NCBI RefSeq assembly: GCF_022539505.1 | Contig: NC_061514.1 | Coordinates: 37,105,769 to 37,169,768, forward strand | Length of the DNA: 64,000 nucleotides | Origin: Lolium rigidum | Taxonomy: Eukaryota > Streptophyta > Magnoliopsida > Poales > Poaceae | Direction of reading: 5' to 3' | Part shown: piece after piece, positions 37,071 to 47,499 of the stretch | How the letters are laid out: every line of letters starts with the position of its first letter | How positions within the stretch are numbered: position 1 is the first letter of the stretch | Notes under the pieces: model-generated | Database searches by the model: none | What the model was told of the DNA's origin: nothing | The model's input: only the letters and a program-made list of their open reading frames with translations | Position numbers and translations under genes: made by a program

Positions 37071-37626
37071 ATGTCTAGTAGAGGCGCAGGCCGAGCTTGT
37101 GGCTGTGGTCGTGGTCGTGGATGCGGTAGAGCTGCACGCTCACCGTCGCCTGCGACGCCGTCGTCTTCATCGTCGGACCTGCAGGAGGTGGAGCGGCAAG
37201 TGTTGTTTGAGTTCGTCGTCGTCCGAAAGGGTGACCCACACGGCGTCTAGAGGCTGCCGGACACCTTCGCCGACTTCGTCGCTGGTGACGGGCGCCCGGG
37301 CTCACTGCATCTGCGGGAGGCTTCCTGTGGCTGCTGCTGGACACCTTCGCCGACTTCGTCGCCGGTGACGGGCGCCCGGGCTCGCTGCATCTGCAGGGGC
37401 TGCCTGCGGCTGCAGCCGGTGGATCGTGTACGTGATCTACGACGCGCGTGGCAAGATGTACTTCCACATCGGCTGGGAGAAGTTCGCGCGCTACCACCAC
37501 CTCGAAGCCAGCTTCGTGCTCATGTTCTCCTACCTTGGCGAGGGGGACATGAGTGTCAAGGTGTTCGACGAGACGCGTTGCCGCCAGCACTACCACAGCG
37601 ACAGCGCCAAGGAGGACGATGACTGA
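37071..37626 (+). pseudogene. Broken B3 DNA-binding-domain gene inside the Harbinger element
   Basis: From the ATG the frame reads a Gly/Arg-rich head, then 'VLFEFVVVRKGDPHGV' and a TAG stop near 37248. After the stop comes 'RLPDTFADFVAGDGRPGSLHL'. In a third segment comes 'WIVYVIYDARGKMYFHIGWEKFARYHHLEASFVLMFSYLGEG' and an acidic tail. These phrases (substrate-side LPDxFA, the GWxxFxRxHxL helix, and the FSYxGxGxxxVKVFD strand) are the B3 fold of plant transcription factors. An 80-bp tandem duplication (37254-37333 and 37334-37413) repeats the first B3 strand and shifts the frame, since 80 is not a multiple of three. With the stop, this makes it non-functional as a B3 protein. The last segment alone stays open to 37626. 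Confidence 0.8.
37254..37413 (+). repeat. 80-bp tandem duplication in the B3 pseudogene
   Basis: ACACCTTCGCCGACTTCGTC begins at 37261 and again at 37341, and both copies continue through GACGGGCGCCCGGGCTC.CTGCATCTGC. About 95% identical by eye, so recent relative to the rest of the pseudogene. Confidence 0.9.
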
Positions 37627-38098
37627 GTGTTGTTTCTTCACTGCGAAAATATGCACGGAGGTTTCTGGTTGTTCTTCCTCGAAAGAAACAATAGGGGCAC
37701 CGACAACAGCTGGATTTTCTAGTTTGGGTGACTGGGTGTGCCTACGAGTGTTCTTTCTTGGCACCGAACACACGAAATTTTCGATGCCCGGCCTAGTTAG
37801 GTTTAGTTATTTTGCAATGTTTTATATTTGTGTCAACCATGGTTCAAACTATGTATTAGTTTGTGGAAAACCATGTTCAAAATTATATCTTCGTGTAAAC
37901 CACTTCCCAGTTATGTATTAGCTTGTGGAATATTTCTACTCTTTATTGAAATAAATGCAAAAAAATAAAAAATAAAGTATTTTAATGTTTTGGGGGCGGC
38001 GTTTGGGGGACGCGGCTGGGGAGAGACGTCCCCCTAACGCGGCACGAACAAAACACATCCCCCAAATGCTCAATCTGGCGCCGTTTGGGGGACGGTTT

Positions 38099-38611
38099 CG
38101 ATAAGGGGGAACCGAGCAGATCCTCCTAGGTGTTGCCCGATCTTTCACAACGAGAACCCGGGTAGATAGAATCTCCCAACAACGCGATGAACGCAGCCTG
38201 AAGAAGAGGGAACGAATCCAGCAAGCAACAGATCAATGAACGATACGCCTCAAACCTTGAGCTAGATAATCCTTGATGAACACAAGAACCTTCGCAACGG
38301 ATATAATAGATAATCGACAGCGCCGTACCCCCGGAGGGATGATACACGTGAACACACGCAATGGGGTAAACCCTAAACTTTAGTCTAAACTTGTCTAACT
38401 AAACCCTAGCCATCTCTCCACCTTATATGAGGGGGTGGTGGCCGGCCAGCCCTAGTGGGCCTCCCTAACTTGGTTTGGACAGGCCCAAACCAAACTGACT
38501 CAAATCAATAAAAATCCTAATTGGCCCACATATGACCATTACATAAACTAAGATAATTAAGCTGGCGGAGTCCTGAATCTGGGCTCCACATAGACCTCCA
38601 TGCCCGAATCA
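38099..38611 (-). repeat. Solo LTR, Copia-like, minus strand
   Basis: GGTTT flanks both ends (38094-38098 and 38612-38616), a 5-bp target duplication. On the minus strand it begins TGATTCGGGCATGG, has a TATA-like CTCATATAAGGTGGAG and a leader with GGTTTGAGGCGTATCG, and ends CTTATCG where CA would be expected (one transition). There is no internal region, so it is a solo LTR left by recombination. It lies within the Harbinger element and so is younger than it. Confidence 0.72.
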
Positions 38612-38818
38612 GGTTTGAAGGACGCGACTAGAGATGCTCTAACTATGGCTACCAGAGATGTGTTATATGCTCAAAATCATTCAGAATCTGATTGGTTGCG
38701 CACAACGAATTTTCGCAGTTTCTGGTTTTATATGAGGAGAAACGAAACTTGAACAGTTTTGTGTACTACGATTTGGATTCTAATAAAAATTTCTAATTAT
38801 GGCTAATTATGATTACTA

Positions 38819-39350
38819 TTTTTTTGACAGCCACCACAGTCAACTTTATTCATTAGCAAATAAACTTACATCGTTTGACAATTGGCTAATAAGAAAACCA
38901 GGCAGATCCTCATGCCAAACAATTGGCTGAGGTTCCTCCGCATTAATGGCTAAAATATGAGCCACAATGTTACTTTGTCTAGGGCTATAAAAAAAACTTA
39001 ACTCTGCCAAAGTTACCCGCTAAAAAGAGCACTCCTCATATATAGTTGCAGCACCTCCTACTGAATTTTCTCTGTTTTGCATTATTTCGATGACATCCAT
39101 GTAATCACTATTAACTGTAAGATTGTTGCACCCAACCTGTATCGCAAGTCACAAACCATCTCGGAGAGCTCTTGCTTCTGCAGCGGACGCGTCGGCAATC
39201 CTCGGTACACCAGAGCAGGCACCAACTATAAAGATGCATGGATCGTCTCGGAGAACAACCCATGTGGCACTTGTAGAATTATCCGCTGAAAAGGCTACGT
39301 CAACATTTAGTTTTACAAAACCTTACGGCGGCTTTTCCCACTCATAACGC
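38819..39350 (-). pseudogene. RNase H-like domain from a LINE, with poly(A) end
   Basis: On the minus strand from 39347 the frame reads 'WEKPPxGxVKLNVDVAFSADNSTSATWVVLRDD', then 'ADASAAEARALRDGL' and 'LTVNSDYMDVIE'. This is the RNase H (RVT_3) pattern that ends many plant LINEs: the catalytic Asp in NVD, the Glu in AEA, and the Asp in NSD. Stops and a frameshift break it near 39150 and 39000. The final part 'NIVAHILAINAEE..VWHEDLPGFL' ends at a TAA at 38846-38848, and about 20 bases later a run of A (38825-38819) marks the 3' end. It is a dead fragment. Confidence 0.75.
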
Positions 39351-39526
39351 CTAATGCCAAGTGTTTTTTTGCATGACTTGATGAAATTCATAGACATGAC
39401 TAAAATTGCCTACAGTTAGCAAGGCAGATTTAATTAGAATATTGTTAAGCCTGGATGTTGTGTCATCTTATGTGTAAGGTACAATGTCTATATGTTATGG
39501 TCTATGCAGTGTCGGATCTACTCTTA

Positions 39527-40675
39527 GAGCATCTCTCGTAGTAACCGAAAAAGTGGGAACCGAAAAAGTCTAATTCATTCTCCCGAAAACACGGTCCGTT
39601 AGGTTCATTTTGCGACTCGCGCAGAACAGAAACCGTAAAATAGGAACTAAAAAATGGAATTAAATTCTCGCGGGAGAATTCATCGATGAACACATATAGA
39701 TGATAGTTGATGCTCCGATTGAGCATCAAACTTTACATTGTAGTAAACACCAAAATTAACTAATAGCCACCACCGCACGACCTAATTTTAACCAAAATGC
39801 GGACCCGAGGGCCTCTGCGCGTGGCGGCGGAGGTGGTGGCGGAGGAAGGCGAGGCGGCAGATGCATCGAGCTCCTACTCCGAGTCGAGCTCAACAATCTC
39901 GATCTTGACGCGGCGAACGCGTTCCTCCCGGCTCGCCGCCTCGTACTCGTGGACCTAGCGAACGTCATCGGCCTCCTCCCGGCGCCAGCATGCTCGCGCC
40001 TCCGCCTCAGACACGACCACCACCTGCGCGATGATGGCCTCCTCCTCTTGATCTTCGTGGACTTAGTATCCTGCTGAGAAGGTAAGCTCCCGCGCCGGCG
40101 TCGCGTCCTCCTTCTGCTCCGAGCTGTCGTACACCTGCGGGCGAGGGGGGGCGGCACGACCTGTCGGAGGAGGATCCCTTGCCTCCGCTCGCGTACCATG
40201 CGAGCTTCCCTGGGGCGTGAGCCCCCGATTCTTCCACCGGCGGGCGCTGCATTTACGCGCGCCCTCCGACCGGTTGAATTTGCGCCGCTCCGCCTCCGTG
40301 GGGAAAACGGGGGGCTGCGGTGGCAAGTCCTCGCCGCCCAAACCACCGCCTCCCCTAGCGGAGCTTCCGTGAGAATCCGTGGGGAGTTCAAGGTGCTGCG
40401 AAGCGGCGCTTGCAAAGTTTTGATTTTTCATCGGAGGAGGTGGAACGAGGCGACGGAGCGGGCGGCAGCGGCAGAGGGGGTAGGGTTTGGAAACCGAGCT
40501 CCCCTCCGCAACCTGTTTTAATACGGGGCGAGCCTCGCGTTTCTCGGGCCCCCAAGAAACTTTTATGGGCCAAGCCACCGTTTCGGGCTCTGGTCTATAG
40601 CGTATTCGACCTGAACCCGTAAATCTGTTGGAAAAGTTCAGTTTCGACGGGGTTTACGGGGGATGCACCATGTTC
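39527..40675. mobile_element. Decayed Harbinger-like element
   Basis: The left end TTAGAGCATCTCTCGTAG and the right end GGATGCACCATGTTCTAA are poorly conserved inverse copies of the GAGCATCTCC-type terminus, each next to TTA/TAA. The body carries a minus-strand reading frame. End divergence makes the limits approximate. Confidence 0.5.
39770..40431 (-). pseudogene. Transposon-borne reading frame, stop-broken
   Basis: From an ATG at 40431 the minus frame runs Ser/Gly/Pro-rich sequence, a 'EAERRKFNRSEGARKCSARRWKNR' basic patch and 'DATPARELTFSAGY', then a TAA at about 40063. The same frame continues with 'VHEDQEEEAIIAQVVVVSEAEARACWRREEADD', another stop, 'EYEAASREERVRRVKIEIVELDSE' and a third stop. 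The even spacing of Glu/Ala-rich helical stretches shows that this was one protein of more than 200 aa. I do not know its function; it resembles accessory ORFs of Triticeae Harbinger-like elements. Confidence 0.55.
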
Positions 40676-40679
40676 TAAC

Positions 40680-41720
40680 TATACATTTTTTTTCAATCTG
40701 TCATAAGAATTTGCAAACCGTCGTTATTGCGATCTTTTGGTGCACATCATAAGACATTTTTTTAGTTAAGAGTGTCTTATGCAGTTTTGCCAGAATATCA
40801 CAAAGGTGACAACAAGATCACTAAAGGTTCTCAATAAATGTTTGCTGCAAAAGTATCTGTCTCTAGTGATGGCCGAAGCCCCAAGGTAAAAGAAAAAGAA
40901 TGTAACCTACCGCTAGTATTATATTTAGGCACTGGTCAGCACGACACATCCCATGGCACAACCAAGAATCGTCAATGTACTGAGATGGGGAAGTAAAGGC
41001 TGGATGTGAGATGGAGGCCTCTTTCTCCCTGAGCTCCGTTGTGGACGGAGTCAGATAACATGCCTAAAAAAGTACTATGTGCGCTGATTTAGGGGGGGGG
41101 GGGTTACCCAGTTTCGCCTCCAAGGTGATCCGCCGTGGTTGAGAACATATCTAGTGCTACCACCCCTTTAGCCTCCAAGGCTGGATACCGTATCTAGTGC
41201 TACCACCCCTTTAGGTGCTACCGTGATACCGTGATACCGTAGCACTAGATATCTTCTCCGCCGTGGTTGATGCTGGAAAGGGGGAGGTGACATTGTGGTG
41301 CTACAAAGGGCGTACGACGCTTCTGCGACCGCTAGCGACCGGCTGCTGGCAAGGGTTGACACCGGTGCCACATGTACAAGGGGTGGACGGTGTTGCTGCG
41401 AATGCTAACCACCAGTGCTAAATGCTTTGGCGGCGTTATTGCCATATTTGGCCGTCGGTGCCACAAGGAGAGGAGGCCCTACTGCGAGGACAATTATGTA
41501 AACCTAGGTCAGCATTTTTCTGTGTGGAAGATGAAACTAGGGAGCGGTTGTTTTTTCCCGATCCGAGAAGACAAAAGAGACAAAAAAAAAGCAAACCTTT
41601 TGTTTTTTGCAAAGAGAGATGAAGAAATAGACCTGCATTGGGGCTCACCCAACTAAAAACGGAGAAAAGGAATATTGACCGATATGTTTGCAGGATCGAA
41701 CAACCCTTTTAAATTTCGAT
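40680..41720. other. Intergenic DNA with short duplications, no gene recognised
   Basis: TATCTAGTGCTACCACCCCTTTAG occurs twice (about 41147 and 41191), and a run of ten G lies near 41093-41102. A 94-codon frame at 41372-41656 has no recognised domain and a Lys-rich, low-complexity end. Confidence 0.4.
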
Positions 41721-41990
41721 CGGAAGGCTTACAGCTCGAGGATCGGGCATTTGATTTTCGGAGGACTCTCAGCACAATCATACAAACAATGCAAACAGGA
41801 AAACAGTAGTAACTAAGATTAATTATAGGATCCAGGATGGCTTTTTAAAGACCCTATTAGACGGCTTACGACCCGGCATCGGCGATTTGATTTCTGGGGA
41901 CTCTCAGCACAATCATATAAACAATGCAAACACCAACGCACTTCAATTAATTATAGGATCCAACTAACGCTTAACTGACTAAATCAAAAT
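41720..41990. repeat. ~134-bp direct duplication
   Basis: GGACTCTCAGCACAATCATA..AACAATGCAAACA, preceded by 'atttgattt' and followed by TTAATTATAGGATCCA, occurs near 41763 and 41898. The copies differ at several sites. Non-coding. Confidence 0.75.
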
Positions 41991-42005
41991 TAGACTAATT
42001 ATCAA

Positions 42006-42110
42006 CTAGTTGAAGTCGTGGTTGCCATCACAGATCCATCGCACGTCCCCGCAAGATCCATCGCACGTCCCCGCAACAAGCTGTGTAGAGCCGGCCGGCC
42101 GGCGGCCGGC
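42006..42110. repeat. 24-bp tandem duplication and GGCCGGCC palindrome
   Basis: AGATCCATCGCACGTCCCCG is present twice in tandem (about 42031 and 42053), followed by GCCGGCCGGCCGGCGGCCGGC, a GC-rich self-complementary stretch. Short local slippage products. Confidence 0.75.
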
Positions 42111-42224
42111 ACCTAGGCTATCTTCTACGGCTTGAGTCGATGATTGTAGCATTTCATACATTCTGATTTTTGGCCTATTTGCTTCGTGTTTTCTATTTGG
42201 TAGTGTTCCTATGTGATGTTTCGT

Positions 42225-42387
42225 TTCTCTTTTGAAGTGCCCAGTGGTTGGGGTCGTAGTGGCGCACCCCAACGACCAGAGTTCGAATCCTATCAGGAAC
42301 GAATTTCTAAAATTCTCACGCTGAAGTCCTGCTTCTACTATATCATTTAGTGTCTAGTTCCTCGTAGCACTAATTCTTTTTTTTTTA
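42225..42387 (+). mobile_element. tRNA-derived SINE-like unit
   Basis: TGCCCAGTGGTTGGGG (about 42238) fits the RNA polymerase III box A of a tRNA gene, and GAGTTCGAATCC (42279-42290) fits box B at the usual ~40-bp spacing. The sequence between cannot fold as a proper tRNA cloverleaf. After box B come about 85 unrelated bases and a T run (42376-42386), as in plant SINEs. No target duplication was confirmed. Confidence 0.5.
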
Positions 42388-42399
42388 AGAAAAACGCTT

Positions 42400-43550
42400 G
42401 AGATCGGGCGACCGATCGCGTGCCCGATCGATCGTGGTGACTCGCGCACTCCTCCTGCTCCGAGCACACGTGGTGGCCCCACCAGTGGTGAGTTCCCGCT
42501 GGCCCTCAACTTCACAACGTGGTGGTCCACAATGGCATGCACCTACTCGATGTAGGCATGCAACACTAGGAGAGAGTATATAGTGCTACAGCCTATTTAC
42601 ATGCTACTTGATTCCGAACATCAGGGTCGTTGGATTTAAATGGACGGTCAACCTGCACCGAGTACTCACTGGTTCAACGCTGCAGGTAAATATGCACCTG
42701 GCTCCCTAAAATATACTACTCCAGTTAGTATAATCTATTACAATAACACAATTCCTATCATCGTCATCCCCATGCCAGTGCAAGAACAAGAACAACATGT
42801 AGTTCAACAGAACAACAACTTAAAATTGCATTATTTTCTAGAGTTCGTTACTTGAGCAATCAATCGACTAAAGCATGCAGTGATATCGGGTCATTCATTC
42901 CTTCAGAGTATATGCACCAAAAATCTGAAGAGAATAGAAAGTGGATGGACGGGCAAGAACTCAGCATGGAGGCCCAAGCTTCTCGATGCTTCGTCAAACG
43001 CACAAATGCATAAGAGAAAACAGCCGTGTTTGGGCTATTGGAAGATTGAAGTTAGGGGGGCGACGGCGGAGCTAGGCCTCACAAATTACAAGAGCTACAA
43101 CTGGCACATCTCAGCCTCATAGAACTGACTCACGGCCGGAGGAATCGGAGAGACCTACGGCGGTGCATCAAGTTTTAGTCGGATCTAGATTATCCTAGAG
43201 GATGATTTGGGGGCAGTTTGAGATCTCAATATATTTTATTCTCGGAAGTGCTTCGCACACGACAATCTACGTCCGATCCTTGTACGATAATTCATGGGAC
43301 TGTCTAATTCGCATGCAGCTGTTTTGTAATTCGTTTACACACGTTTTTTGGACTAATAAGGTACTGACACGTCATTTCGGTAAATTCGCGTCCAATTCAG
43401 GTTCGCGGTCGTGCTGTGATTTTGTTTCGGGCCTCAGCCTCTTAACGGATCGTGTATTCCAGTGTGATCCAACCCAAAACGATCAAAAACCCAAAACGAA
43501 AGGCCCCTTCTGGATAACTCTTGTTTCGGGCCTCAGCCTCATACCTTTCT
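42400..43550. other. Intergenic DNA, no recognised gene
   Basis: Mixed composition with short open frames only. TTGTTTCGGGCCTCAGCCTC is repeated near 43422 and 43520. Nothing else is recognised. Confidence 0.4.
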
Positions 43551-44399
43551 TTACCCTGTGATATTAGCCCATCTTCCTAGCACATCTGAATAAGAACGAG
43601 ACCACACCTTCTTCCAAAAAGAAAGGAAGAACAAAGGGATCGCCTCATTTTGGGAACAAACTAACACAAAAGAAACGCATGGAAAAAAGGAGATCCAGCT
43701 GGGGGAGGAAGAACATGGAGGAAGGAGAAGAAGAAAAACGAGGGAGAAACCTAAGCTTGGATGTTGACCTTGCTGGCAAGCTGAAAACAACAACTCCCCA
43801 GACCAGTCCTTTTCACCAAAAACACCGCTAAAAATAAGCTTTTCATGAGATTCGCTAGATGATAACTCTTGCCTGCCCACTAAAACCAGATGGCTCGCTG
43901 CTCGCATGTACCAGAAAATTGAAAACAAAATTAGGGAGGACCTAGGACGGAGCCAAGATTGACATATGTATGTACTAACACATATGATCAAAGTAAAATA
44001 ATCATTCTTAGGGGGTTTAGCACATGCTCGTCCAACCATTCTTGAGAAAAAGTAATCATTAGTGTGTTATTATTTTCCTGCTATGAAAACATGGGAAAAA
44101 GGAGTTATGCTATTACATATTTAAGTTCGCTATGGTAAAAAGCTTGAGGTGAATAAGTATTCTATGACACACAAGCACAGATAAAAAACATTTTAAAAAG
44201 GTGTGGTCCCTCCTCTTTTTTCCAGGCTTGGAACCGGCTATCCAAATTATGAACCTACTAAAAGATAAAAATGGCATAGGCAGAGTTACCCACCCCTTGC
44301 CCCGTTCAAAAAACTTAAAATAGATTAACAAATCATCAGAGCAAACTATTGCGTGATGGTCGCTATTACACCCACCTTGCTCCTTTTGAGAAAATCATG

Positions 44400-45360
44400 C
44401 GTGAACACGAAACAAAAATACAGAGACTAAAGAAAGAAATACCTGGCTCCTTTTGAGAAATCACAACTTCATGGGATTGAAGAATTAAGAAAAAGGAATT
44501 TCAGAGACTAATGAAAGAGATACCTGGCAACTTTCGAGAAAATCATGCGTGAACACCAAACTAGTCGAATTCTTAGAGAAAGAAAGATTGACCGAATAAA
44601 GACTAACAGCTAAAATCATCAATATTAAGGTACTAACAAAAGAAAGATTGAAACACTGATGAAAGACCTAGGTGTAGAATGAGAATTGACAAATAAGTCA
44701 CTGAAACTCAAAATCAAAGCTGAAGAAAACTAACAATGACAAGAGAGTACAGACCTAGGGACAGGAGAGCACAAATCTAATTCTTAGAGAAAGAAAGATT
44801 GACAGAATAAAGAATAACATATGCTAAAATCATCAATATTAAGAGACTAACAAAAGAAAGATTGAAAGACTCATGAAAGATAGACATAGGGAATGAAAAC
44901 TGACATACTCAAAATCAATGCTGAAAAGTGAAGAAGGAAATGAAGAGTGATACAAGATAACTAACACACTGACTAACAATGAAAAGAGATCAAACCATAA
45001 ATGAAAAATGACGGACTAAAAATCAACGCTCAAGAAATAGACTAAGAATGAACTGAAAAACCAATAAAGAGAGACATAGGGACAAAATGACAACTGATAG
45101 ACTCAAAATCAATGAAGAAAAGTGAAGAATGAGTTGAAGAATGATACAAAATAACCAACAATATGACTAACAATGAAAAGAGATCAAATCAAAAATGAAA
45201 AATGATGAATGACTTACTAAAAATTAACGCTGACGAAAGAGACTAACAATGAACTGAAAAATGCATAATGGCAGACTAAACTGAAAAACTAAATAACTGA
45301 AAAATGAAAGGAAGAGTGATAAATATAACTAAAAATGAGAAGGATGAGAGTGATACTGAA
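44400..45360 (+). repeat. Purine-rich degenerate tandem repeat
   Basis: Nearly 1 kb with very few pyrimidines on the plus strand. Recurring phrases are GAAAGATTGA, GACTAACAATGAA, AAGAGATCAAA, CTAAAATCATCAATATTAAG and ACTCAAAATCAA. Blocks repeat at roughly 200-bp spacing (about 44582 and 44785; 44985 and 45180). There is no coding potential. The minus strand is a long pyrimidine-rich tract, like an intron. Confidence 0.7.
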
Positions 45361-45389
45361 ACAAGATGCAGGTGCTACAATCACAACTT

Positions 45390-45475
45390 ATGCTAGAACC
45401 TAAGCACATTGCCAGTTAACAAGATGCAGATGCTTCAATCACAACTTATGCTAGAAACAATTCTCGGAACCTTAC
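45390..45475. repeat. ~57-bp duplication
   Basis: ACAAGATGCAG.TGCT.CAATC followed by ACAACTTATGCTAGAA occurs at about 45361 and 45418. Two near-identical copies. Confidence 0.75.
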
Positions 45476-46057
45476 ATGAAAATCGAGTGGAAAATCCCTT
45501 GACTATTACGTTCTCTCCCATCCACACACAAGAGGGCAGGATTGCAAGAGCGTGCTACCTACCTTCCCATACAACAGCAGGAGCACTCAATCAAAATACA
45601 AGCTACCCCAACCGAAGAAAAATATGTCACTGATTTCGTAGAACTCGCAGCGACCGCGCCCGAACGAAACAATCACACATGCGAGCTAATAGAAGATGAA
45701 ATCATAGCACAAAATGAGCAGAGGAACAAGGAAAGAGTACCCGACTCGCGACCAGCGACCAAGCTTTCCGCGCTCGCGAATAGCCGCTTTCCCGTCGGAG
45801 CTCGAGCAAGCTCGATCGCGAGCCACGGCTCCCTTCGCCGTCGGCCTATTTCACGGACCACCGCTCCCTCCGTCGCCAGTCGCCCCCGCGAACGCGCCCC
45901 CTGGCTAGACTGAGCATGTACTGACGAGACAAGAATCACACCCACTACCTGATTCTCGACGACCCCGACAAACTCAAATCACTCACAACCCCCAAATCCC
46001 ACCTCCAAATCCGCGACGAGACAAGGGAGTAACGGGAGAAGCTACGCCAGAACATAC

Positions 46058-46104
46058 CCTCGGAGACGAACACGCTTGCACCCGCTGTCTCTGGTTCTCG
46101 CCAT
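46058..46104 (-). CDS. Possible first coding exon of an unrecognised gene
   Basis: On the minus strand an ATG at 46104 opens a short basic peptide (MARTRDSGCKRVRLR) that ends at a good splice donor (CGAGG/GTATGT). A GC-rich leader lies upstream (46110-46200), and a long T-rich, intron-like minus strand follows down to about 44000. A further GC-rich block (45900-45730) ends near another donor-like site. I found no later exon with a recognisable domain. It may be a gene whose remaining exons I cannot assign, a captured 5' end, or chance. Confidence 0.2.
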
Positions 46105-46804
46105 AGATCAGCTTGACGGCGACGGGAGGCGGCGCTCCTCTCTTCCACCACCCATTCTTCTCTGTCTCTCGTTAATTAATTCTCAAGGCTGACGCCGCTC
46201 TGTGAGACCCATCTAAACAGGCAACAGAGAACGGACACAGAGCCCGGGCCAAAAAGAATTCAAAATGAAAAAGACGACAACGGGCGACAAAACACTAAAC
46301 GGGCTCGGATCTGATGCCCGGCTGGCCCGACACCACAAAACCCAACAAAACAAGCAGTCACGCTGGACGATCGAGCGCGAATCACAAAGACAAACGAATG
46401 GCGCAAAAAAACGTGTGTGGACGAATTGCAAAACAGCTAGCTGTTGTTTAGCAGATCCGTAATTCATCCACGTCGTGGCCATGCTAATTACTCCTCCTAC
46501 GGTCCCACCCATGCTAATAAAGCCCAAACCCAAACCCAAACCCGCAATACTGCCGAACCATCAAAATCTCTCCACCTCTTTCTTCCATACTCTTTTAGGA
46601 CGCGACACATTTTAGCGTTCGAAAATCTCCGGGCGCGTTCGTTTGCGTCGGGCTAAATGGTTGAAATCGACCGCGCGCCCGTTTGCGTCGGGAGTGGCTC
46701 CAGCGACACGACGCATTTTTTCCTCGATTTTCCATTTTTTATAACATAAAAACATAATTTACATAGTAAAAGAAAGGAAAATAAAACCCTAAGAACGCCT
46801 GCGC

Positions 46805-47493
46805 CTACTGGTTCTCCTCGTCGTTGTCGATCACGACGAGCTCCGGTACCACCCACGGCCAGTTGGGAAGCGGCGGAACATACGCCGGTACTGTCGGTGG
46901 TGGTGGAGGTGGAGGAGCCCAAGCCTGTGGCCAGTGGCGAATCCAGCCCGTTTCGTTAGGGTGGGGCAGACCTTACTTAGATGGGCTTTTGTCTTTATTT
47001 TTATTTTTTTCTATATAAAACATATGGGTTGGGCCAAATCTTAGGCAGCCCCACCCTTCCACCCTGTTGGCTCCGCCACTGCCTGTGGCGGAGGTGGAGG
47101 ATCCCAGGCCGGAGGTGGAGGCCCCCACGGGTTGTACGGTGGAGGTGGAGGCGGCGGTTGAACCGGTAGCGTGGCCGAGTTCTGTAGCGCCAGTCGTAGG
47201 GCTTCTTCCTCCGAGAGGCCCGACGGCATGATGCCGGTGGCGTACCCAGGCAACAGCGGCTGCACAGGTCGGTCCACCTCCGAGACGAGGATGCCGATCC
47301 TCGCGATCTCGTCGTCCATTATGTTGTCCGGGTACTCAAACTCCCGGCCCTCCGCCATGGCCAACTGCCATTCCTGGAAAATGCACGCGACGTAGTCGTC
47401 GCTGTCGTCCTTGACCTCCTCGTTGTGGTACGCCAGCACCTCGTTGTAGTCCTCGTCGTCATCGTGGTCGTCTTGTGCAGGCGTCGGCCGCAA
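46805..47493 (-). pseudogene. Acidic, proline-rich transposon ORF split by a MITE
   Basis: The minus frame opens near 47493 with an Asp/Glu-rich part and a 'YVACIFQEWQLAMAEGREFEYPDNIMDDEIARIGILVSE' phrase. It continues with 'GLSEEEALRLALQNS' and long proline runs, then is interrupted at 47081 by a 150-bp hAT-type MITE. Beyond the insertion (46931 downward) the proline-rich frame resumes with 'VPAYVPPLPNWPWVVPELVVIDNDEEN' and stops at 46805-46807. The protein is common in Triticeae Harbinger-like elements as I recall it; no enzymatic domain is seen. The insertion truncates it. Confidence 0.6.
46932..47081. mobile_element. 150-bp hAT-type MITE
   Basis: The ends CAGTGGCGAATCCAGCC and (inverse of the right end) CAGTGGCGGAGCCAAC are inverted repeats. 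CCTGTGGC is duplicated on both sides (46924-46931 and 47082-47089), the 8-bp duplication of hAT transposons. The AT-rich core includes TTTATTTTTATTTTTTTC. It disrupts the proline-rich transposon ORF. Confidence 0.88.
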
Positions 47494-47499
47494 CGCTGC

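Larger units (their letters stand above)
36585..38639. mobile_element. PIF/Harbinger-type element carrying a B3 pseudogene
   Basis: The left terminus GAGCATCTCCAGCCGCGT and the inverse right terminus GAGCATCTCTAGTCGCGT match at 16 of 18 positions. TAA flanks both ends (36582-36584, 38640-38642), the 3-bp duplication expected of Harbinger. The 2055-bp element carries no transposase. It holds a TATA-driven B3-domain gene remnant (37071-37626) and a solo LTR (38099-38611). Without the LTR it is about 1.54 kb. Confidence 0.82.

Noticed and set aside
42238..42310. tRNA gene
   Set aside because: Box A and box B are present but acceptor and anticodon stems do not pair, and no plausible anticodon loop is found.
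43551..44039. 162-aa minus-strand frame with hydrophobic runs
   Set aside because: Its Leu/Phe/Ser richness comes from the purine-rich plus strand (T/C-rich minus strand). No signal-peptide logic, splice context or domain supports a gene.
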